A DNA stretch of 64,000 nt from an uncultured Victivallales bacterium. GTDB lineage: Bacteria > Verrucomicrobiota > Lentisphaeria > Victivallales > UBA1829. The stretch is from contig CALXRI010000015.1 in the NCBI GenBank assembly GCA_944390795.1, positions 1-64,000 of the forward strand, read 5' to 3'. Under the pieces are notes generated by a model. It was not told where the DNA came from. It searched no databases and saw only the letters and a program-made list of their open reading frames with translations. The translations under genes were made by a program, and so were the position numbers. Shown piece by piece: positions 26,268 through 33,462 of this stretch (within the stretch, counting starts at the first letter, position 1; each line of letters opens with the position of its first letter).

Positions 26268-26374
26268 CCGTTTTTTTCCGGAAAAACTGTTTTTTCGATG
26301 ATTTTTTCCGGATGTCGCGGAAAGATTGGGAATGGAAAATTTTCTCAGGATTCCGCTTCCGGCGTGTGTTCCGG

Positions 26375-27313
26375 TTATTTCCCTTCGGATTGTTCCAGCT
26401 CGTGCATCCGGAAGGTCCGGTCCGCCGCTTTGAGTTTTGCATAGGTTTTTTTCATGGAGGCAAGCCCGGCTTCGCGCATGTCCTGACAGACATTCCGCTC
26501 CAGCTGGGCGCGGATATTCCCTCCCATGAACGAGGAAAGCAGAAGACTGAGGTATTTCTTTTCCTTCGCCGTGCCGTTTACGGTTTTCGGCAGCCAGGGG
26601 AAATCCGATTCCCGCACCATGACAAACACATCCCGGCTGTCGTCCGCGAATTTGCGGATTGCCTGCGCCGCCGCGCCGCCGGCGTCAAGCGGATTTTCCT
26701 CCAGGAGCTTTACCGCGCGTGCGATGGTGTCTTTCGTCCTCTGCGGAACATTTGTTCTTTCCCCGTGGTAAAAGTTGGATTTCGCCTGTTCGAGAAACAG
26801 CCGGAACAGCTTTTCCTGAGGAGCGGCCTGGAGCGGAATGCCGGGCGAGAATTCGATTTTGAGAAGATTTCCGCGGTAAGGCGCAAGGAAAAGGCAGATG
26901 TGAGACTCCCTGCCGCTGTCCGTGCCGGTCAGAAAGGCGAACAGACCGGTCAATTCCTTTCCCGCAAGACAGGAAAGAGTCAGAGTCCCGGTCTTTTTCA
27001 CGGCAAGACTTTCATGCCGGCGCTTCTCCGCCCCGACGGCCTGCGTGAAAGCCTGTTTCAGCTCCGGAGCCGATACGCCGCCGGTGATATCCTTCCGCGC
27101 GGGATTCAGGACGGATACCGTGAAAAAGAGAGGGGAAGGTCCCGTGTAGCGGACGGATTTCGTGTTCGCCTTGTCGTTTTTGACTTCGACAGCGCCTTTC
27201 CGGAAAACCGAGATCGCGGGAAACATTTTTTCCAGCGTATCCTGTTCCGCCGCATTCAGGCAGAAACAAATGACGCTGAGCATCACGGCAGGCGCGGAGG
27301 AATGTTTCTTCAT
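26375..27313 (-). CDS. Secreted protein of unknown function
   Basis: 312 aa. A weak signal peptide (MKKHSSAPAVMLSVICFCLNAAEQ) precedes a soluble domain with no family I recognise. The remainder is mixed alpha/beta with few cysteines and an acidic/basic helical C-terminus (about 270-312). The start at 27313 is chosen over 27361 because AGAGGA lies in front of it and it places the hydrophobic segment at the N-terminus. It follows the TPR lipoprotein gene by 44 bases on the same strand, so the two may be co-transcribed from the promoter at 28191. Confidence 0.65.
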   Translation of the reverse strand: MKKHSSAPAVMLSVICFCLNAAEQDTLEKMFPAISVFRKGAVEVKNDKANTKSVRYTGPSPLFFTVSVLNPARKDITGGVSAPELKQAFTQAVGAEKRRHESLAVKKTGTLTLSCLAGKELTGLFAFLTGTDSGRESHICLFLAPYRGNLLKIEFSPGIPLQAAPQEKLFRLFLEQAKSNFYHGERTNVPQRTKDTIARAVKLLEENPLDAGGAAAQAIRKFADDSRDVFVMVRESDFPWLPKTVNGTAKEKKYLSLLLSSFMGGNIRAQLERNVCQDMREAGLASMKKTYAKLKAADRTFRMHELEQSEGK

Positions 27314-27357
27314 CGTTTTTATCCTCTGTTTCCCGGAAAGCGAAGTCTTTCCGGGCG

Positions 27358-28167
27358 TCACTGGATCCAGAGCAGGCGTTCCGCCGGCTGCGGAAGACGG
27401 GAAATGCGGTAAAAGCGGAGCGCATTCACGAGCGTGTTCCGGTAACTGTCATACGGCTCTCCCTGCGGCAGTCCGGCTGCGTGGCGGATGGCGTTTTCCT
27501 GCGTCCGGACCGCATCCTGCCATTTTCCGTTGACGGCCTGCGCGTAGGCGAGTGTCTCCAGCGTTACGGCGGAGGGGTAGAACTCCGCCGCGCTTTCAGC
27601 CATGACAAGAGCCTTGTCCGTGTCCTTTCCCGCATGGGCGAGCAGCCAGGAATAGGTGTCGAGAACACGCACGTCGCGGGTGTTCAGCTTGTAGCGGTCG
27701 TCCAGCAGACTCAATGCGGGCTGCTGCTGATTCTTCTTGTAGTAGAGGAGCCTGGCAAGCGCGCATATGGTGCGTGTCTGCGCCAGATCGGGATTCTTCA
27801 TTTCAAAGCTGAGCTTCAATGCGCTCTGGTAGTCGGCGATGGCGCCGTCATAGTCGCCGGACTGTTCCCGGAGCATGCCGCGGATCAGTCTTGCCGCTGC
27901 AAGTTCCGGCTCATTTTTCACCGCCGTGTCCGCATCGGCAAGCGCCTCCTTCTGTCTGCCCTGCTGATAATACGCCTGGGCGCGCTGCAGGTAGAGCCAC
28001 GGATCTTTTTCCCCTTTTTCCATGCCTTCGGTGGCGGCGCGCGCCGCGGCATCGTAATTTCCTTCCGCATTGTAGCGGGAAGCCAGCTCCTTGCCTGACG
28101 GGGTTGTGCAGGCGGAGAAAAACGACAGGGCGGGAATGACTAAGCAGGGCAACAGTTTTCTGATCAT
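27358..28167 (-). CDS. TPR-repeat lipoprotein
   Basis: 269 aa. A lipoprotein signal with Cys20 (ALSFFSAC) is followed by four to six tetratricopeptide repeats (about 25-130 are the clearest: YNAEGNYDAAARAATEGME, LQRAQAYYQQGRQKEALADAD, IRGMLREQSGDYDGAIADYQSAL). Anchored in the outer membrane or outer face of the inner membrane; probably a scaffold. A near-consensus promoter lies at 28191-28219. No specific partner can be named. Confidence 0.82.
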   Translation of the reverse strand: MIRKLLPCLVIPALSFFSACTTPSGKELASRYNAEGNYDAAARAATEGMEKGEKDPWLYLQRAQAYYQQGRQKEALADADTAVKNEPELAAARLIRGMLREQSGDYDGAIADYQSALKLSFEMKNPDLAQTRTICALARLLYYKKNQQQPALSLLDDRYKLNTRDVRVLDTYSWLLAHAGKDTDKALVMAESAAEFYPSAVTLETLAYAQAVNGKWQDAVRTQENAIRHAAGLPQGEPYDSYRNTLVNALRFYRISRLPQPAERLLWIQ

Positions 28168-28190
28168 GATGCGGTTCTCCTTACGGCGGC

Positions 28191-28219
28191 AATATAACTG
28201 TGTTTTCTGGAAAAATCAA
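28191..28219 (-). promoter_or_regulatory. Sigma-70 promoter for the TPR lipoprotein gene
   Basis: On the minus strand: TTGATT (28219-28214), 17-base spacer, TATATT (28196-28191). The same hexamers and spacing occur at 40784-40812. Confidence 0.7.
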
Positions 28220-28241
28220 ATTTGCGCAGATGACGCTTCTC

Positions 28242-28814
28242 TCAGGGCTTGCAGGCAACCGAGACCGTGCCGAGCATGCTGCTGTGGCTGGACGACTTTA
28301 CCGAATACTGCGGCATGGCGCGGACGGTGGACGGCTCTTTTCCGAGCGTGATATTTGCAGTATAAAGAACCCGGCTTTTCCAGTAGAGAGTTCCCTCGAC
28401 GAAAATCCGGTATCTGCCGGGCGGAACGGTTTTCCCGTCCGCGCCGGTGCAGTCCCATACATAGTTCTGCGTGCCGGTCGCCGGCGTTGCGCCCGATACC
28501 GCATCCAGTTCCGCCTTTGCGGCCGTCGCCGCACCGGAACGGCGCACCCAGGTCGGGAGACAGTCTTTCCGGATGCGGAATCCCCCCTGTCCGGTATAAT
28601 TTGTCACATAGAGCGTCCGGATGAAGTTTCCTTTTGCGTCCTCCACCCAGACGGCAAACTGATTGCTCGCGCGTCCCGGCTGTCTGACATACGGCAGGGA
28701 GACCGTTACCGACGGAGACGTCTTTTTATCCGGAGCATCCGCCGCGGACATCGCTCCCGCAGCGGCGAAAATACCGGCGGCCAGAAAAAACTTCAGTTCA
28801 TGAAACCAGTGCAT
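28242..28814 (-). CDS. DUF2271-type secreted protein
   Basis: 190 aa. A signal peptide (about 1-25, AAAGAMSAADA) leads into a beta-rich domain with SNQFAVWVEDAKGNFIRTLYVTNYTGQGGFRIRKDCLPTWVR, the pattern of the DUF2271 family, whose members often sit next to FMN-transferring or iron-related periplasmic proteins. The function is unknown. GGAAGGAGG precedes the start and a strong promoter lies at 28844. It is transcribed divergently from the RHH-metal transporter operon. Confidence 0.78.
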   Translation of the reverse strand: MHWFHELKFFLAAGIFAAAGAMSAADAPDKKTSPSVTVSLPYVRQPGRASNQFAVWVEDAKGNFIRTLYVTNYTGQGGFRIRKDCLPTWVRRSGAATAAKAELDAVSGATPATGTQNYVWDCTGADGKTVPPGRYRIFVEGTLYWKSRVLYTANITLGKEPSTVRAMPQYSVKSSSHSSMLGTVSVACKP

Positions 28815-28843
28815 GGCGAACCTCCTTCCTGTGAATCCGGAAT

Positions 28844-28872
28844 ACTTTACAATCCTCTTTCCGCCCTGTCAA
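28844..28872 (-). promoter_or_regulatory. Sigma-70 promoter for the DUF2271 gene
   Basis: On the minus strand: TTGACA (28872-28867), 17-base spacer, TAAAGT (28849-28844); about 30 bases before the ATG. Confidence 0.75.
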
Positions 28873-29000
28873 CCTCTTTTGCCGCTGATTCGGAAAAATT
28901 GCCGGTTCAGCGGCCCAGGAGAACGGAGCCTGATGTCTTCGGAAATCCGGATGGTCTGAGGAAAGAAGCCCTCTTTCCGGAAAAAATTGGATCAGGCCGC

Positions 29001-29029
29001 TTGACAAATGTATTACTTTGTATTACTTT
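29001..29029 (+). promoter_or_regulatory. Promoter of the RHH-metal transporter operon with tandem 10-bp operator repeats
   Basis: TTGACA (29001-29006) and a weak -10 TACTTT (29024-29029) at 17-base spacing. Two exact 10-bp direct repeats TGTATTACTT (29009-29018 and 29019-29028) fill the spacer and reach into the -10. Each holds a small dyad GTA-T-TAC, and the copies are one helical turn apart, the layout used by ribbon-helix-helix regulators. Confidence 0.7.
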
Positions 29030-29056
29030 TAATGTTTTTGAAACACGGAGGATGCC

Positions 29057-29344
29057 ATGAGCGAAAAAAAACAGGCTGTCATCACCTTCAAGGCGGAGGG
29101 GGAAATGCTTGCCGCGCTGAACAGGATTCCGAACAAGTCGGAGTTCATCCGCGCGGCTGTGCTGAACGCCCTGGACGAGACTTGTCCCTTCTGCGGCGGC
29201 GCCGGATTCCTGAATGAAAAACAGCGCAGGCACTGGAAAACCTTTGCAAAGTTTCATACCCTGAAGCGGTGCGGGAAGTGCAATGCCCTTGAAATCGAGT
29301 GCATCGAACATGAACACGGCAGGGAAAAGGAGTGTTGCCGATGA
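29057..29344 (+). CDS. Ribbon-helix-helix protein with Cys/His-rich C-terminus, candidate metal-responsive regulator
   Basis: 95 aa. Residues 6-40 (QAVITFKAEGEMLAALNRIPNKSEFIRAAVLNAL) match a CopG/RHH DNA-binding fold. Residues 43-94 carry CPFC (43/46), His59, His67, CGKC (72/75), Cys82, His85, His87 and CC (93/94), enough for one or two metal sites. It heads the zinc/manganese ABC operon and its stop overlaps the start of the binding-protein gene by four bases (ATGA). CGGAGGA precedes the ATG. Repression when metal is plentiful, through the repeats at 29009-29028, is an inference. Confidence 0.75.
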   Translation: MSEKKQAVITFKAEGEMLAALNRIPNKSEFIRAAVLNALDETCPFCGGAGFLNEKQRRHWKTFAKFHTLKRCGKCNALEIECIEHEHGREKECCR

Positions 29345-30255
29345 AAAAAGTTTTTCTTTTCTCTTTGCTGCTTTCCGCCGTTTTCGTTTCCTTTGCGGAG
29401 GAGACGCGGACCATCTGCTGCACCACCTTTCCGCTCTATCTCTTTACGCGGAACATCACGGAAGGCTGCGGAAATGTCAGGACGGAGCTTGTCATTCCGC
29501 CCGGAACCGGATGCCCGCATGATTACGCTCTGACGCCGCGCGACATGCGCAAACTCGGAACGGAAAATCTGATTCTCGTCCGCAACGGGCTCGGGCTGGA
29601 CGATTTCATTCTTGCGCCTCTCCGGAAAATGAATCCGAAGGCGGTTGTGATTGACACGTCGCGCGGAATCGACACACTCGCGCTTGATATTCCCTGCAGA
29701 CATGAACACGGGCATGCTCACAGTCATGCGGCACGGAATCCGCATTTGTTTGCCAGTCCGTTTGAAGCAATCCGGATTGTCGGCAACATTGCGGAGGGGC
29801 TTGCGGAGGCCGATCCGGCGAATGCGGCGCGTTACAGGTCCAACGCCGCCGCCTATGCCGCAAAACTCCGCAGGCTTTGCGAGGCGTTCACGGAAAGCGC
29901 GCGCAAATATCAGTTTGAAAAGCGGAAGATCGTGACGCAGCACGGCGTGTTCGACTATCTTGCGCGCAACCTGAAGCTTCCGGTTTTTGCGACAATCACT
30001 TCCGAACCCGAGTCCGGGATCACGGCATCGGAAATGACCGCTCTTGCCGCAAAATTAAAGGGGAAGAACATCGACGCCATCTATACGGAACCGCAGTATT
30101 CCTCGCGTGTCGCGCAGACCATCGCAAGAGAGTGCGGCATTCCGCTGGCCAGTCTTGATCCGGTCGCGAACGGTCCGGCGGACGCGCCGATGGATTATTA
30201 CGAATCGACGATGCGGAAAAATCTGGAAGTGCTTGGAAAGACCCTGAAAAAATGA
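29341..30255 (+). CDS. znuA: Zinc/manganese ABC transporter substrate-binding protein (ZnuA-like)
   Basis: A 304-aa periplasmic metal-binding protein of cluster A-I. Signal peptide about 1-18. Typical blocks: CCTTFPLYLFTRNITEG, PHDYALTPRDMRKL with a ligand His, a His-rich loop (HEHGHAHSHAARNPHLFASP) typical of zinc binders, HGVFDYLARNLKLP with a ligand His, and SEPESGITASEM. The start at 29341 overlaps the previous stop and has AGGAG upstream. Zinc is more likely than manganese because of the His-rich loop. Confidence 0.9.
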   Translation: MKKVFLFSLLLSAVFVSFAEETRTICCTTFPLYLFTRNITEGCGNVRTELVIPPGTGCPHDYALTPRDMRKLGTENLILVRNGLGLDDFILAPLRKMNPKAVVIDTSRGIDTLALDIPCRHEHGHAHSHAARNPHLFASPFEAIRIVGNIAEGLAEADPANAARYRSNAAAYAAKLRRLCEAFTESARKYQFEKRKIVTQHGVFDYLARNLKLPVFATITSEPESGITASEMTALAAKLKGKNIDAIYTEPQYSSRVAQTIARECGIPLASLDPVANGPADAPMDYYESTMRKNLEVLGKTLKK

Positions 30256-31058
30256 AAGATGCTGAACAGAGATGCTGCTGCGGGGGCCATGCGGCGATCC
30301 GTATCCGTGACCTGAATGTGAAAATCGGTGCGGTTTCCATTCTGGAGCATGTTTCCGCAGTGGTGCCGCGCGGCATGTGCACGGCGGTTGTCGGTCCGAA
30401 CGGCGCGGGCAAAACCACGCTTACAAGAGCGATCCTTGACGACATTCCCTACCGCGGGGAGATTGAGTTCGGGGATTCGTCCGGCGCGTTTTCCCGGAAA
30501 AAGCCGCGTTTCGGCTACGTGCCTCAGAAACTGAACTTCGACCGTGACATGCCGCTGACCGTCACGGAGTTCCTGGCGGGCGGACTGGTCCGGCGCCCGG
30601 TTTTCTTCGGCATATCGGGGAAATTCCGGAAACTGTGTCTGGATTATCTGACCGAGGTTGAGTGCGGGCATCTTGCCGGACGCAGTCTCGGCGCTCTCTC
30701 CGGCGGAGAACTGCAGCGTGTTCTGCTGGCGCAGGCGCTGATGCAGAATCCCGAGATCCTGATCCTTGACGAACCGGCGGCCGGCGTGGATTTCAAGGGG
30801 GAACAGCTCTGCTGCGAGCTTCTCGAGAAATTCCGGCGGAAACTCGGGTTCACGCAGCTGATGATCAGCCATGATCTGTCGATGGTCGCCGCGCATGCGG
30901 AGCATGTGATCTGCATCAACCGGACGGTCTACGCGGAAGGAGTCCCCTCCGAGGTGCTGACCTCCGACGCGCTTTCCGCAACATTCGGACTTCATATGGG
31001 AATGGTGAAATACGACAAACACGGAGTGGGGTGCAAATCATGTTCGAAACAGTCCTAG
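30252..31058 (+). CDS. znuC: Zinc/manganese ABC transporter ATP-binding protein (ZnuC-like)
   Basis: A 268-aa ABC ATPase: Walker A GPNGAGKTT, Q-loop YVPQKLNF, signature LSGGELQRVLLAQAL, Walker B LILDEPAAGVD and the switch His in MISHDLSMV. Unusually it has Cys-rich ends: RCCCGGH near residue 10 and GVGCKSCSK at the C-terminus, which might bind the transported metal. It overlaps both neighbours (4 bases with the binding protein, 19 with the permease), so translation is coupled. Confidence 0.92.
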   Translation: MKDAEQRCCCGGHAAIRIRDLNVKIGAVSILEHVSAVVPRGMCTAVVGPNGAGKTTLTRAILDDIPYRGEIEFGDSSGAFSRKKPRFGYVPQKLNFDRDMPLTVTEFLAGGLVRRPVFFGISGKFRKLCLDYLTEVECGHLAGRSLGALSGGELQRVLLAQALMQNPEILILDEPAAGVDFKGEQLCCELLEKFRRKLGFTQLMISHDLSMVAAHAEHVICINRTVYAEGVPSEVLTSDALSATFGLHMGMVKYDKHGVGCKSCSKQS

Positions 31059-31906
31059 ATTTCTTCTGCTCTCTTGCCGGCGCGCTTCCGTTCGAATGCA
31101 TGAAGCTGCGGTTCATGCAGGAGGCGTTTCTCTGCGTGCTCCTGACCGCGCCTCTGGCCGCCGCCGCGGGGATTCAGGTGGTGAATTTCCGCATGTCGTT
31201 CTTTTCGGATGCGATCGGGCACTCGGCGTTTGCGGGCGTGGCGCTCGGGCTGATCTTCGGAATCAGCCCCGACTGGACCATGCCGCTGCTGGCGCTGGTG
31301 ATCGGCGTCGGGATCATGGCGATGAAGCAGCGTTCCGCGCTTTCCTCGGATACTGTGATCGGGGTTTTCTTCTCGGCGGTCGTGGCGTTCGGACTGGCGC
31401 TTGTGAGCCGCAATCCGAATGTGTCGCGGGATATGCAGATGTTTCTCTACGGCGATATTCTCACCGTAACCCGGAACGATCTTCTTCTTCTTTTTCTTCT
31501 CTTCTGCGTGTTTTTCGCCTTTCAGATTTTCGCCTACAACCGCCTGAACGCGATCGGGCTGCACGAGCAGCTCGCGCGCACTCACCGGATTCACACCGCG
31601 TTTTACCAGTATGTCTATGTGGCGCTGCTGTCTCTCGTCGTGATTTTCTCGGTCAAGTCCGCCGGCGTGCTTCTGGTGACGGCGCTTCTGATCGTTCCGG
31701 CCGCCGCCGCGCGCAATTTTTCGAAAAGTTCCGGAATGATGTTCTGGATTTCCATTGCAATCGGTGTATGTTCCGGAATAGCGGGACTTCTGATTTCCGC
31801 CCAGCCTTGGGCGGAAACGGCCTCCGGCGCGACGATTGTGCTGTGCGCATGCGCTGTGTTCTGCGCCAGTCTGCTGCCCGGCGCATGGAAAGGGAGAAAA
31901 TCTTAA
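31040..31906 (+). CDS. znuB: Zinc/manganese ABC transporter permease (ZnuB-like)
   Basis: A 288-aa polytopic permease of the ABC-3 family with eight to nine helices. Family blocks are visible: FFSDAIGHSAFAGVALG, GVFFSAVVAFGLAL, FLYGDILTV, and VVIFSVKSAGVLLVTALLIVPAAAARNFSKS. The ATG at 31040 is preferred (GGAGTGGGG upstream) over the GTG at 31031. It overlaps the ATPase gene and is followed 15 bases later by the Sel1/TPR lipoprotein gene. Confidence 0.92.
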   Translation: MFETVLDFFCSLAGALPFECMKLRFMQEAFLCVLLTAPLAAAAGIQVVNFRMSFFSDAIGHSAFAGVALGLIFGISPDWTMPLLALVIGVGIMAMKQRSALSSDTVIGVFFSAVVAFGLALVSRNPNVSRDMQMFLYGDILTVTRNDLLLLFLLFCVFFAFQIFAYNRLNAIGLHEQLARTHRIHTAFYQYVYVALLSLVVIFSVKSAGVLLVTALLIVPAAAARNFSKSSGMMFWISIAIGVCSGIAGLLISAQPWAETASGATIVLCACAVFCASLLPGAWKGRKS

Positions 31907-31921
31907 CCACGGAGTATTGCC

Positions 31922-33454
31922 ATGTTTGAAAAACTGTTGCTGACCGGCGGCGCGATTCTGGCGCTGGGTGTCTGCGCATCCTGCGCGTCCACGGAAAACG
32001 AACCGGAAACAATCCGCCAGAAACATGCCGTCCAGGAAAAAAAGCCTTCCGGAAGCGTGCTCTATGCGCAGGCCCTGAATTCACGCGGCGAAGCGAAGCG
32101 CGCACAGCTTCTGAAGGAGGCGTTTGCACTGCTGAAGAAGGAGGCCGACGGCGGCAATCCCGAATCCGCGCTTCATCTTGCTTATATGTATGATCTGGGG
32201 CATGGCGTGAAACCGGACGGTATCTCCGCCGCGAAATATTACCGGATTGCCGCGGACAGCGGTTTGAAAAAAGGGAAAATCGCGCTGGCCCGGTTCTGGC
32301 TCCGCAACGAGATGTTTCTTGACGATGCCGCAAAACTGATTGAGAGCATTCCCGATTACCGGAAGGATCCGGACTGTCTGCTTGCGCTCGGCACGATCCG
32401 TTACGCGCAGTATCAGTATGCGCAGGGATTTCAGGATCTTTTCGCGGCCTACCGGAGCGCGGGAAGAAATTTCATGATCCGTGACAGTGTCTGGAAAATC
32501 GTGCATGCGGCGTTTTTCGATCTCTACAGGAACGGCAATTACGATGCCGCGCTTGCGGAACTGGACAAGGCGGCAGTGCTGAATCCGAAACATCCCGCAA
32601 TTCCCTACTGCCGCGGTCTGGTCGCCGTGAAGAGGGGACAGAACAAAGAGGCCCTGGCCTTTTTCAATCAGGCGCTTAAACTGGATCCGGCCGATCCGTT
32701 CTTTTACCGGGAGCGGGCGTTTCTTCATGCGAGAAACGGAAAAAAGGAAGCGGCGCTTGACGACATCAAAGTGGCGGTTGCCGTATCCGGCAACGCACCC
32801 GAGTTTGTCCATGCCCGGATCGAGCTCTACTACCTGCTCAGGGACATTGACGGCCTGATTGCCTGCACGTCGGAACTCCTCAAAGCGGATGAAAAAGACG
32901 TCTACGCCCGTGTGACCCGCGCCGGCGCCTATATGCTCAAACGCAATTACGCGAAGGCATACGGCGACTACCGGAAACTTTCTGAAATGCCGCTGACGGC
33001 GGACATCCCCGACGTTCAGGAGGGACTTGCGCTTGTGAGCTCCCATGTCGGCAGACTGGACGAGGCGGAAAAAGCCTATGAGAAACTGCTGGGGAAAAAT
33101 GCGACTCCGATTACCCGGATCAACCTTGCGGAACTGTATATCGTAAGGGGAAAATATGAAAAGGCGCTGAAGCTTCTGGATTCGGATCAGCTGCTCCGTT
33201 CCGCGGACAGATTCATGAAATGCATCTCCAGCTATCTCGCCGCCTCGGCGCTTCTTGCCTCCGGAAAAAACGCCGAGGCCCCGATGAAGGTCTTCTATGA
33301 ACTGCTTCCGCAGTTCAAGGAAAAATCGGAGGAAACCGACTGGGACACGGCCCTCTTTGAAAACTGGCTCAAAAATGCGGAACTTCCCTCCGGTGCAAAG
33401 GAGAAAATCGCCGACATGACCGGACGGGCAGGTGAAACTTTCCGTGTCAAGTAA
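31922..33454 (+). CDS. Sel1/TPR-repeat lipoprotein
   Basis: 510 aa. A lipoprotein signal (Cys21 in GVCASCAS) is followed by Sel1-like units (about 60-120, NPESALHLAYMYDLGHGVKPDGISAAKYYRIAADSG) and then TPR units (about 205-430, e.g. YDAALAELDKAAVLNPKHPAIPYCRG and EALAFFNQALKLDPADPFFYRERAFLHARNG). Likely a periplasm-facing scaffold in the envelope. It is 15 bases after the permease gene, so it is probably part of the metal operon; whether its role concerns metals is unknown. Confidence 0.82.
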   Translation: MFEKLLLTGGAILALGVCASCASTENEPETIRQKHAVQEKKPSGSVLYAQALNSRGEAKRAQLLKEAFALLKKEADGGNPESALHLAYMYDLGHGVKPDGISAAKYYRIAADSGLKKGKIALARFWLRNEMFLDDAAKLIESIPDYRKDPDCLLALGTIRYAQYQYAQGFQDLFAAYRSAGRNFMIRDSVWKIVHAAFFDLYRNGNYDAALAELDKAAVLNPKHPAIPYCRGLVAVKRGQNKEALAFFNQALKLDPADPFFYRERAFLHARNGKKEAALDDIKVAVAVSGNAPEFVHARIELYYLLRDIDGLIACTSELLKADEKDVYARVTRAGAYMLKRNYAKAYGDYRKLSEMPLTADIPDVQEGLALVSSHVGRLDEAEKAYEKLLGKNATPITRINLAELYIVRGKYEKALKLLDSDQLLRSADRFMKCISSYLAASALLASGKNAEAPMKVFYELLPQFKEKSEETDWDTALFENWLKNAELPSGAKEKIADMTGRAGETFRVK

Positions 33455-33462
33455 GTGCGGCC

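Noticed and set aside
26278-26311. Nine-bp inverted repeat CCGGAAAAA / TTTTTCCGG as a terminator
   Set aside because: On the minus strand the stem is followed by A-rich, not U-rich, sequence; the 16-base loop makes it weak.
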